Assembly (NCBI GenBank): GCA_022570795.1
Contig: JAKUDP010000013.1
Span: forward strand, 1,488,001 to 1,552,000
Length of the DNA: 64,000 bases
Reading direction: 5' to 3'
Source of the DNA: Sphaerulina vaccinii
Lineage: Eukaryota > Ascomycota > Dothideomycetes > Mycosphaerellales > Mycosphaerellaceae
The notes under the pieces were generated by a model. That model was not told the origin of the DNA. It saw only the letters and a program-made list of their open reading frames with translations, and made no database searches. A program made the position numbers and the translations under genes. Shown in pieces: positions 52,632-62,800 of the stretch (positions within the stretch are counted from its first letter, which is position 1; each line of letters opens with the position of its first letter).

Positions 52632-53837
52632 ATGTTCTGGCTCTCTCCGATCCGGACCAAGCTTGAACAACGTATGGCATTAAGAACAATCCTTTTCTGG
52701 CCAAGGCTATTCCCGCAACCTGGCACAGCAGCTGTTGTAGGCTTCACTCAAGGCCTCGCACGGCATCTTTCCATCACAACTGTTCGAAGATCTGATCATG
52801 GCAGTCCTCGCGACATGCACGGTTCGAATGTGGCTACGATACAAAAATGTTCAACCGGCCCACCGACATTGGAACCCGAAGATGGGGGCAAGCATACAGA
52901 GGTCAATGCCACGACAGCACCCCTCGCGACCCAGGATCTGGAGCAATCAGTAACTCTTGGTTCGGGAATGAAGCCTAAGACTCCATTCACTTCGGCCGAG
53001 GACAAACTCATATTGGAGTGGCGCCAGCGTGGTGCGAGCTTTGCAGAGATCGGCCGACGACTAGAACGGCACTGCGGCACGATCCATCGTAGACACCATA
53101 GCATTCATAGGCGTCAGGCTGTGAATAATGCAGAGAGTCCCAAGCCAATCAAAAGCAGGGTGTTCTCTGTGCTCCAGGATGAAATCATCGTACAGATGAG
53201 ACAGGAGGGTGCCAGCTCGTACGCAATTGCCAGAAGGATTGCGGCTTTGGCTGGACAGCAATTTCGTCACAGTCATGACAAGCAAGTGAGATATCGCATT
53301 TTACAACTAAGGAGCAATGGCATGATAACGGTCCCTCGGACCCATCAAGAACCACTCACTGAAGATGACTTTCTGCGACTGAAAGCATTGAGAGATGACG
53401 GTTTCACCTGGGAACATATTGCACAACGAGAAGAGCAGCCAGTAGTTCGGTTGAGGAGACGTTATGAAGCAAAAGCCGGCAGGTCGAAGCCTTCCCAGAG
53501 TAAACGTAGATGGACTAGCGAAGAGATTGCTACTATGAGGCGGCTTCGAGAGCAAGAAGGTCTCAAATTCTCGCAGATCGCAGATCGTCTTGGCCGCCAA
53601 CCTTTTGCTGTGGTGAGCCGCTATCGCAAGTTGAGCATGGACAATGAATCCTACTTACCTAAGTACAAGATCTGGAGCACGGAAGAGGACACCAAGCTCG
53701 TAGGTCTGATCAGGAAGCACGGTAAAAAGTGGTCCACACTCCAATCCTACATGAACGGTCGGTCCGCGCAAAGCTTGAGAGATCGATATGCGGGCTATCT
53801 ATGCGATCAAGTTGGCTCGACCGGCGCCGATACATGA
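52632..53837 (+). CDS. five-repeat Myb/SANT-like protein, paralogue 2
   Basis: 401 residues from ATG 52632; an in-frame ATG at 52674 (MALRTILFWPRLFPQPG) would give 387 residues and an acid-free, Arg-rich N-terminus like a mitochondrial presequence. Five Myb/SANT-like repeats follow: TPFTSAEDKLILEWRQRG, RVFSVLQDEIIVQMRQEG, a looser third from PLTEDDFLRLKALRDDG, RRWTSEEIATMRRLREQEG and KIWSTEEDTKLVGLIRKHG. The last is closest to a canonical Myb repeat (KWSTLQSYMNGRSAQSLRDR). Same architecture as the genes at 28.3 and 57.3 kb. DNA binding is inferred; function is unknown. Confidence 0.82.
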   Translation: MFWLSPIRTKLEQRMALRTILFWPRLFPQPGTAAVVGFTQGLARHLSITTVRRSDHGSPRDMHGSNVATIQKCSTGPPTLEPEDGGKHTEVNATTAPLATQDLEQSVTLGSGMKPKTPFTSAEDKLILEWRQRGASFAEIGRRLERHCGTIHRRHHSIHRRQAVNNAESPKPIKSRVFSVLQDEIIVQMRQEGASSYAIARRIAALAGQQFRHSHDKQVRYRILQLRSNGMITVPRTHQEPLTEDDFLRLKALRDDGFTWEHIAQREEQPVVRLRRRYEAKAGRSKPSQSKRRWTSEEIATMRRLREQEGLKFSQIADRLGRQPFAVVSRYRKLSMDNESYLPKYKIWSTEEDTKLVGLIRKHGKKWSTLQSYMNGRSAQSLRDRYAGYLCDQVGSTGADT

Positions 53838-54245
53838 TTAATGAAATCCTCGACGTGAGCGCGCTCTCTCTCTGTCACCCCATTCGCAACACCGCCGCGA
53901 TGTGTCTGACGACTCTATGCCTCGGTTGCTGCTTGTAAACAGAGATGATGCTGGGCTGACATGATTGCCTCGTTACAATCAGGAGTAGTCGAATGTCAAT
54001 ACTGGACAGACCAGGCCGTCTGACAAGAGGATGCAGCAGCTAGTCTTACAGTAACTACAGATACACTTCCAAGTATCTCTTCTAGCTAGATTCCATCTAT
54101 TCGTCCCTGTCGTTCCACGGCATGGCTTGCTTTGCTGCAATCACCGGAGATATTCTCTGCCTCTCTCCATTCAGTCGCAATCAGCATCCCACTCCTTCCT
54201 GTTGCTCTTCGGCGCCACAGTACAATCAGCTCCCTCGCTAGACTC
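53838..54245. other. intergenic stretch of 0.4 kb
   Basis: Convergent 3' flanks of paralogue 2 and rpn5. Nothing else seen. Confidence 0.4.
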
Positions 54246-55836
54246 CTAGACCTTGGCAGCTTTTGGTTGAATCCTGGCCATCATCTCCTCCTTAGTGATC
54301 AAGTGATCAATTCTCTCAAGAAGTCCCAGCAAGCTCTTCATGTTGCCACTCCATTCGTTCAATACCTCATCTGCGTCTCGCTTCTTCTCAAAGCTCACTA
54401 TCTGTGCTGGTCGATCGATCCTCGCGTAAATGGTCTTGCTGGTCACCAGATCAGAGATATACTTCTCGGTTTCCTCGGCAGGCAGATCGAGAAGCTTTGT
54501 GAGTCGCGAGAAGTGAACACGTGTGTAGTACTTCGCGATGACACGGACGTTGTGTTCGATGACTCGCTTACGGAAGTCCAACCAGCGTTGGTGGGCCTTA
54601 GGGTCCTTCTTCTCGTCCTTTGCTTTGGTCGAGAAGATGTCTGTTGATGTGAGCTGCTTCCCGAAGTTAGACTCAATTGCTGGCCAGCGCATGAGTTCGT
54701 GTGTGGTGAAGCGCTTGACGAGTTCGGCTTCGGCTGGGCAGGATGTGGCGAGTCGAGTGTCCTGTGCGATGCGATGTAGCAAGTCGGACTGCTCGTTATC
54801 GTATGGTGCGAGGAGAATGAAGTAGACGACGCGTTGAAGAGCTGCGCGGAGACTGTCCGTATCGTTCTCCACTGCCTCGGTGTCCAGGACTGAGCGGTAG
54901 TGCTTACAGGCTTCCAGATATTTGTCGTCGTGCTTGGCCAGTGTGATTTGTTGTTCGTAGAAGCGCAGCTTCAAGTCTGTGACATCGTCGTCCACTGGCT
55001 CTTCCACCTCTCCTGCATTGATCTCTGCTGCCAAACGCTTCCTCTCTTCTCGGTCCTTCTTTTCCTTCTCGATCTGCTCAGCGGTCTTCTTAGGCTTGCG
55101 TGCAAAGTAGCGTGTGCTGATCTTGCGCGCCAGAATGCCACCCTGCGTCCAGTCACCGTCCTCGATACAGAGCGACACCTGATCCAGGATGAACTCGGTT
55201 TTCTCTCGTCTCGTCATGGATCCGAAGGTCTCGACCTGCAGCTCGCATAATGTGTCCTTGGCTGCTGTAATCTTGCCCTGCGTGTGCTGAATGTTTGACA
55301 GTATGCGTGTCACGCGAGCACGCTCGACCTCAACAAAGATCTGCCAACCTCATTAGTCTCTCTCCTTCCACTTCAAACTACGCGTTATCTCTCACCTTGC
55401 CCTCGGTCACCGTCCGCAGCGTCTCAATGACCGTCAGCTTGACATCTATGCTCGGCGTCTCGTCCAGAAAGTCCATGACAACCTGCACCATCTTGGTGAT
55501 GGCTTGCTTGAGCTGTCCATGCTTCTTGCTCAGCAGCTGTACTTGCTCATTTAGCAGACTCCAGTCCCCAGAGTCTTTCGATATCGTGACGATGGCAACG
55601 AGGATGCGCGATGTGGAAGGCAGATCGGAGGACTGGCGGGTTTGCTTCTCTAAGCTGAGCAGCTTGTCGATGGCTTCCTGCGTCTTGCCATTCTGTGGCG
55701 AGGTCAGTTCTTCCTTTTCTTCACCGAGTAGCGATCTACAGCGCCTTACCTTTGCAGTCTTCTCAGCTTCAGGCAGCGCAGCATCAACTTCCTTGCTAAA
55801 GTCCTTGTCGGCCTTGACGATGGCGCCGTCCGACAT
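54246..55836 (-). CDS. rpn5: 26S proteasome regulatory subunit Rpn5 (PSMD12)
   Basis: PCI-domain subunit of the 19S lid, needed for proteasome assembly and lid deubiquitination. Exons 55836-55750, 55692-55396 and 55340-54246 give 492 residues. The second junction reads TEGKIFVEVERARVTRILS, the conserved start of the helical repeats. ETFGSMTRREKTEFILDQVS and GGILARKISTRYF follow. The C-terminal PCI/winged-helix part has HNVRVIAKYYTRVHFSRLTK and LLDLPAEETEKYISDLVTS. The C-terminal helix LLERIDHLITKEEMMARIQP completes it. A divergent promoter of about 300 bp is shared with yae1. Confidence 0.95.
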
Positions 55837-56132
55837 GGCGGGCGGGCTGTGAGAGGTGTCGTTCTGTTGATCAAGTGTTTTCTCTCTTTGCAGTTAGATT
55901 TGTAGTCGTTCCAGTCGGTCAAAGTAGGAAGTCTCTCTGTTGCTGTGATGGAGAAGGTCGATGATATGTGTTGATGTATGGATGCTCAGTCGCCAAACGC
56001 CAGCAGAAGGCACGAAGCTCATGACGCGGTCGAGTCGGGGAAGGTTAGCCGAGCGGTAGTACAATTTTGAACTACACCACAACTTCGACTTTCTCATATA
56101 CATACAACGATACTCAACATGCGTTTACCAAC
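55837..56132. promoter_or_regulatory. shared rpn5/yae1 divergent promoter
   Basis: 296 bp separate the two start codons. No exact yeast proteasome control element (GGTGGCAAA) was found on either strand. Confidence 0.45.
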
Positions 56133-56807
56133 ATGCTGCGCGACACTCTCGGTCGCAGAACTTCAGACAACCCCGAACCGTTCCTGATGGGCGTCTCAGG
56201 CACAAACGCTGAACAAGAATCTATGCCAGCGGGGCAGCATGTCAATGATCTAAACGATGATATCTTCGGCTCAGCACCGGACAGCCCGATCCTGAGCGCC
56301 AGCGAAGGTCAACGTGAACAGACCAGGAGCAGTAGAGGCGGTCGAGATCACTCTGACATCCCGCGCCTACGCTCTTTGCACATCACAAATGGCTATAGAG
56401 AAGGCATAGCTCTATCGAAGGAATCGCACATTCAAGCTGGCTTTGATGAAGGTTTCGGTCTTGGTGGGGAGATTGGACAGAGGGTAGGATATCTGCTTGG
56501 CGTGCTGGAAGGCATTGCGAAAGCGGTGAAGGATGATGAGACGAGGCAGGTCTGGGACGAAGCACAGCAGGAATTGAAGATTGAGATGCTGCTGGGAGAG
56601 AAGTGGTTTGGCAGTGATGGGGTATGGCTGTATCATGTCGATGGAGAAGAGGATGGAGATGTGACGTTTGAGGAAGTTGCGAAAGCACATCCTGTGCTGA
56701 GCACGTGGGAGAGGAAAGTGAGGGAACTGGTGGAGAAGATTGGTTTGAGGTTGCACGGGGACAGTGTGGAGGACGAGAAAGAAGAATCGTCGAGTATTTT
56801 GAGCTGA
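56133..56807 (+). CDS. yae1: Yae1-family protein (Fe-S target adaptor)
   Basis: 224 residues from ATG 56133 (MLRDTLGRRTSDNPEPF). The Yae1 domain lies in the middle, built on regularly spaced Gly residues: ITNGYREGIALSKESHIQAG then FDEGFGLGGEIGQRVGYLLG, the deca-GX3 pattern shared with Lto1. In yeast, Yae1-Lto1 links the cytosolic Fe-S assembly targeting complex to the ribosome-recycling ATPase Rli1/ABCE1. The C-terminal half is less conserved and helical. The frame is open upstream to 56067 but has no ATG there. Confidence 0.85.
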   Translation: MLRDTLGRRTSDNPEPFLMGVSGTNAEQESMPAGQHVNDLNDDIFGSAPDSPILSASEGQREQTRSSRGGRDHSDIPRLRSLHITNGYREGIALSKESHIQAGFDEGFGLGGEIGQRVGYLLGVLEGIAKAVKDDETRQVWDEAQQELKIEMLLGEKWFGSDGVWLYHVDGEEDGDVTFEEVAKAHPVLSTWERKVRELVEKIGLRLHGDSVEDEKEESSSILS

Positions 56808-57300
56808 TGTTCTCGTAACTTGTGTCAAGATCATGTTCACGAACTGTTGGGCCAAATGGCGACCACGAGCAGTCAGGCTATTCCGATGAAGTCTTCTCTG
56901 CATGTAGACGTCCTCGAGCAATAACGAAAACAGAGAGATAGAGATCGAGGGCGTGCGTGATAGTCATTCATATGCGTTCGACATCTTGCCCTCTGCGAAC
57001 TGCGGGAGCTTGGTTGGCATGATGTCTGTAGACGTGGACATAGTGTGTGAACAGAGGTCAAGAAGAAGCCGCAACGAATACGGAGTTTGACGAAGGTTGC
57101 CTGTCAAGAGAAGACCCTTCACTTTCCTGTCTCTATAGTCTCATCGTGACCGCATTGTGCCGTGAGTTGATATGTGCGGTCTTGGTTCGTTCCATTAGGA
57201 GGGGAAGCGCGGAACGGGAGCTTTTCGCATCACCATGATATCGCAGACATCCGCAGAGACATACCAGTGCGACGCAGAGGGTATCATGGCATTTCTTTCA
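56808..57300. other. intergenic stretch of 0.5 kb
   Basis: Convergent 3' flanks of yae1 and paralogue 3. No feature seen. Confidence 0.4.
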
Positions 57301-58530
57301 CTAGTCTCCCTCCTGGCACTGCGCAGCGGCCCCCAGTGGCTTCGTTTCTCCATGGTCCAGCTTGATCTTCGTTTCCTCTGCAGTACGAGGCACTTTATTT
57401 TCTGAAGCATCCACGGAGTTCCGTCGACCAGAAGGAATTTGCATATCCAGCGGATCTCGACCAAGTCGAGTCAGTGCTTTGTTCAGCCGTCCATACACTG
57501 TGCGGAAGTGTCGTTGCAAACTCGATGCAATCTGCGTCACAGACCACGCTTGGTCGTACAACCTTAATGCCTCATCGTCCTCTGACGGAGTCCACTTGCC
57601 TTTTCTCATGGGCAGCACACAACCAGCCAGTGCACGATAGCGCATCCGTACCACTTCATAACGTCGGCCGTCCAGATACGACGTGACTTCCTTCAAGCTT
57701 AGGCCCTGCTCGCGCAGCGTCAGAATCGTCTGATCTTCAGCAGGAGTGAACGCCTTAGGTGTCGCTTTTTTCAAGAATTGAAGAGAAGGCGACTTGCCTA
57801 TCATCCGTTGCAAAGCCTGATACGAGCGACCAAGCTCCCGAGAGACCTGATGTAGAGTAGCACCCTCGGCTGAGCGACTGATAACATGCTGTTCGTCACT
57901 TCCAGTCCACGGCCGAGAGAGTCTCCCAGATGACCTGACGTGAGGTGGGCACGTGGCAATGTATCTACGACGAATTGAGCTGGGATCGCATCCTAGATCT
58001 TTCGAAATCTGGTTGTAAGTTTCCCCAGCATTTACACGGTTCTTTATGGTGTCGTCGAACTCGTCAGAAGCCAAGCCACTCGATGCGAGTAGCCGACTTT
58101 TGCGATCTGGCCGCTTTTGCCTTGATAGCTCGACATCGCCGACTTCTGGTCTGTACCTCAAATAATGTCGCCAGCGTCTCGAGGAACCATAGGTACGGCC
58201 AAGCAGAGCATCTATAGCGCCATATTTTGTGCCCCTAGCAACCTCTCGCAGGATAATCGCGTCTTCTGCATCGGTGAAGAACCGAGGCTAACTCTTCGTG
58301 TTTCGCGTGGGACCAGCAGTATCTACCGTCTTCGCAAGCGAGTCGCCAATATTGGGGTTACCCTCAGATGCTCTCACATCTGCTACTGCATTGGAGCTCT
58401 GTGACAGAGTTCCTTGGCATATTTGAGGTGAGATGGATATCTGTCGCCGACAGGTAGTCGCCCAGGCTAGACGTGGAGAGAGTCTGGGCCAGACTGATAC
58501 GAACGGAGCGCGCATAAAGCTACCAAGCAT
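57301..58530 (-). CDS. five-repeat Myb/SANT-like protein, paralogue 3 (in-frame TAG or short intron)
   Basis: From ATG 58530 the N-terminus MLGSFMRAPFVSVWPRLSPR is Arg-rich and acid-free, again like a mitochondrial presequence. The frame runs to a TAG at 58290-58288, then continues unbroken to 57301. Five repeats follow the TAG: RFFTDAEDAIILREVARG, a second around ASDEFDDTIKNRVNAGE, RPWTGSDEQHVISRSAEG, KAFTPAEDQTILTLREQG and GKWTPSEDDEALRLYDQ. The TAG can be removed by a 90-nt intron 58377-58288 (GTGAGA donor, GTTAG acceptor), giving 379 residues; otherwise it is a nonsense mutation. Each repeat ends in a third helix such as IDALLGRTYGSSRRWRHYL. Confidence 0.7.
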
Positions 58531-58865
58531 GTTCGTGGTAGGCCAGATCCATGAGGTAGCTTCAGGCAGGTCGATAGTGCGATGCTGAGTTGTCCGTGCC
58601 AATGCAGGTAGACAGGAATCGTGACAAATTGAAAAATGCAGGCTGGTCTTCTTCCCTCTCGATCTCTAGCCCTGTTCGACAGCAGCGAGTACGGACTGCC
58701 AGTTGCTATATCTTGTGTGCACAGGTCCTTCTTGGCTGACTGAGGGACGCGTCTTCGCGCGAGTCTTGACGATATCACGCGAAAATGCGCATGGGCACAC
58801 TCTGCAAAGGATCGAACGACGCTCGGATGACTCTCTAAATGGTAGAAAGATAATGTTGCATTGTA

Positions 58866-59374
58866 GTTGAACCGGCGAATCCTAAAATGAGGCAGAACTC
58901 GGACCACCACCTTACCCCACATCTGATCTCGACTTGCTCGACTTCGAAGAGACGCGAAGGCATCTCTATCTTAGAAAAAACATTTATATAAGACTTCTCT
59001 AATTGTCGTAGAATGCTCGAAAAATGTATATGCGAAGCTCTTATAACGTACTTTTCCTCGAAAGTTGTCGTTTAAAATATTAGTAGGCAATCCCTAATAC
59101 TTAGCGCTGCGCTACCTAATATTTGATTCAGTACCCTTTAATATTAACTAATATTATTATTTCCAATATCGAGAAAATGGATCGATATACCGGCTTATAT
59201 ACGTTGTGCAAATGCTTTTTATATAGCAAAGTATGCGTATAAGTGTTGCGTTAGTATCGATGTTGCGACGTTCAGATTTGCGACCGACAGAAGTTGAAAA
59301 TCTCTAAGTCCACTTCAAGTCCGAAAGCGGAGGTGGTCCGAGTTCTGCCTCATTATAAGGACCGCCGCTTCAAC
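58866..59374. mobile_element. ~0.5-kb element with ~46-bp inverted terminal repeats (MITE-like)
   Basis: Arm 1 (58866-58911) and arm 2 (59329-59374) are inverted copies starting GTTGAA at the outer ends. The inner 23 bp (AATGAGGCAGAACTCGG, then ACCACC) are identical and the outer part has several mismatches. The interior is A+T-rich from about 58970 to 59280. No transposase frame and no clear target-site duplication are seen, so this may be a MITE-type element or simply an inverted duplication. Confidence 0.5.
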
Positions 59375-59814
59375 CGACCCGCGCTCCAGCGCTGCTCGTA
59401 CAAGCTCTTGTTCTTCCTTCTTCATCATCTCCGTCCGATCACTGCACCGCTCTTTGCCAGCGATCACGAGCACTGCAACACACTTCTCCGGCTCTCCTTC
59501 GCTGCACGATACTCTTGACAGCTTCAGTCACCACCCAACACCATCACCACACCCATTGGCCAGGTAAGAACTGATACCACCACCGCAAACCTAGTGCATC
59601 GGTCGATTTCTTTCATGCTGGCGAGCTGCGACATCCGATGCCCGAGGATTCGTGGTTTGATCGTACTAGCCACCACGCCAGCCACCTTCGTGCCTGCCTG
59701 CATTAATAAACCAGTCTAGCAGCGCTGCTCCAGGGGGTTCGGTAGGGCGATATTCGTTCCCAACGTAGCGTTGACGAGATTTATTCCCCGAACCAAGTTG
59801 TAGCGCTAGAGCAA
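59375..59814. other. normal-composition stretch next to the RIP island, possible truncated gene leader
   Basis: CT- and CA-rich sequence with a good donor (CAG/GTAAGA at about 59564) resembles a fungal 5' leader and first intron, but no start codon or coding exon follows before the A+T-rich island begins near 59815. It could be the leader of a gene cut off by the repeat insertion. Confidence 0.3.
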
Positions 59815-62800
59815 CTCGCCTAGGTTTACTTTAACTAGATACTTGTTATAATAGCTATCTAAGTTAGGCGAGTAATATAGATAGTCGATTATATAAATAC
59901 TAATACTATCTATAATATATAGCTTAATTACTAGAATAATAAAGATAGAGGCTATAATATTAGTACTATTATTTTATTCTACTAGTTAATAAAGTTATAG
60001 AAGCCTATAGAAGTAGTTAGTATTTTATATATACTATATTATTATAATATAGTAAAATAGAAAATTACTTACTCTACTAGTATTTAATATTCTAGAAAAA
60101 GCTATAGAAACTACTAGTAATAAAGTATATCTCGAGTAGTTTATACTAGGTTATAGAGCTATAGATTATATAAATTAGGTTTATAAAACTAATTAGAAAA
60201 GAATTCTAGAAGTTACTAAAGTAAGAAAGTACTATTATACTACTATATTAAATAAGTATAAGGTAAAAGGCCTATAGTAGTATAAGTAGTCTACTAATAT
60301 ACTATATAATAGATAGATTAGTATAGAATAGGCTATATAGAAAGATATTATAATAATAGTAATTCTAAGTAAGTATAACTAGAATTCTATTAATATTTTA
60401 AATACTACTACTTAAAGCACGTCTAGCAAAGATACTTAGAATATAGTTCTTATTAGGCTCTAGTTTAGCCTAATAGGCCTTAGTAATCTCTATTCTAGTA
60501 GCCTAAGTAATATTAGATCTATTCTATAGTACTATATTATTTTAAAGTAAGACTTAATTTATATATTTCTATAAGTTTTATTAGTAAGTATATTAGCTAT
60601 ATATATAGTAGTACCTTCCTACTAGAATTAGTCTCGCTATCTATAGCTTTATAGTACTACTAGTATAGAAAGCCTAGGCTTCTAGTATATTTCTACTTTC
60701 GATTATAATAAGGCAAGTATCTATATATATAGTTAGTAACTACTTCGAGAATATTTTAATACTTATATAGGTAAAAACTATATAATAGATAGATTCTAGT
60801 ATAGTACTTATATAGTTTAGATAGTTCGTAGAGCGAGGCTCTCTAAAACCTAGGTATTTTAAGTAAGTCTTATAGTATTACCTTCTACTATTTAAATAAT
60901 ATAGTCTATCTAGGTACTCTACTTCGGTCTAATATACTCGTCTATGTCGCCTATACGAAGTCCCTAGAAAAAGATAGAGTTAGAATAGCTATTTTTACTA
61001 AAGCTCTCTTAATAATTATATTAGCTTCTACCTATAGTAATATTATTATAAATCTATATACCTCGGTTACCTAGGTCGTAATTCCTATAGATATATATAG
61101 TAGGAGGTTCTAAAATATTACTACAAATTCTATTATAGTATATATAAGTACTAGTAATAATTCTAAAGTAAAAGTTATTAAGTATTATTCTAGTATAATA
61201 TAAGATTATAAAAGTAGTATATAGTTATATAGTACTAAGATTATTTAAATATAGTATCTTACTATAGCTTATATTATATAAATTCTTATTTCTATTAGTA
61301 ATATCTATTAGCTACTATAGTACTTGTTCTAATAGAGTTCTAGCCTAATTTTACTAAATAATATATTTATAATTATAGTCGTCGAAGAGAAGATATATAA
61401 TTATATTAGTAGTAATTTATATAGTACCTTCCTATACTTCTCGAGTATTCTATAGTTCTTAGAGTTATAGCGAGTTTAATATAATAGTAAGTATTTTAGG
61501 TCTATAAAGTAATCTATATACTAGTATATTAGTTAGGAACTAATTATAATAAATTTAGTTATCTAGATTTCTAAGTAGATTTCCTAGGCCTCGTATACTA
61601 CTATAGGGAACTTTAGTATAATAAGCGTCTACTACTAGTATAGTATATCTACTACTAATTTCGAAAAGTAATAATATATTAGCTTTAATAAGGTCCTATA
61701 TAGTCTCTCGAGTAGTAGAGTCGATATTATTCTAGGTAGTTCGATTCTCTTCGATATTCTTATCTAGTAACTACTTAATATAGAACTCGACTCTAGTAGT
61801 TACTTCGATAGTATTCTCTTAGCTTCGTATATCTTTTAGCTAAAGGTCTAGATTAATATCTTTATTATTCTTATTAAGGCGCGAGTTATTAATAGAGGTG
61901 CTCCTATTAGCCTTATTTATTCTTCTTAATACTTTTAAAACTATTTTATATAAAAGTATACCTCGAAACTTTATAAAAGTTGCTATTTTGGCGCTACTTA
62001 TTTAGTAATATATAGAAGTAAGTATTATAGGTAGGAGGTAGATAGGAAGGTAGGTATACTTATATTTAGATATAGATACTATAGATAGGCTATATAGACT
62101 CTATACTACTATATAGGTAGTTCTAATTAATAGAATATAGCTTAAAGAAAGAAAGTTCTCTTTTTAAGTATTAGAGAAGATTCTTCTCTATAGGATAGTA
62201 TATATAATTTACTTATATATTTTTATAGTCTAGGTAGGCTCTTAGCCTCCTATATCTACTTTAGGTATATTATAGGTAATACCTATAATATTACTCTCTT
62301 CCTAGCTATAAGCCTCTAGGCTTTATATAAAAAAAAGAAGCTATAGTACTTAGGTAGAGTTATATAACCTTTCTAGGCTATACCTAAGTTTTAGTTATAT
62401 ATACTAAAACCTTTCTTAGTACCTAGCAAGATAGGCAAAGTAGGCTTATATAAATATAGGAAGTAGGTACCTTTCTAGAAACTTTTGCTAGTATATATAT
62501 AGTTAGGACTAATAGGCTAATAAGATATTTAGTAAAGCGCTAGTTTATTAGAGTAGCGCTAATAGAATATTCTAACTAAGTATAGGATATTTTCGATAAT
62601 AGTATTAGTAGGCTCTATAGTAGGGACGTTATATCCCTTCTATTTTATAATATAGTAAAAATATATATAGCCTCTATAACTCTAGCAATCGACTTTAGAG
62701 TCTATAATCTCTTTAACTTTCTATTCTTTAACTCCTTCTACTTCGACTAGTAGTAGAAGTACCTAGCGCTAGAAGTAGTATAGGTCTATAGTAGTAGAGG

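Noticed and set aside
59815..62400. A second, identifiable transposon family (for example a pogo/Fot1-type) in the left half of the A+T island
   Set aside because: Mutation is too heavy; no ordered set of catalytic residues can be read by eye in any frame.
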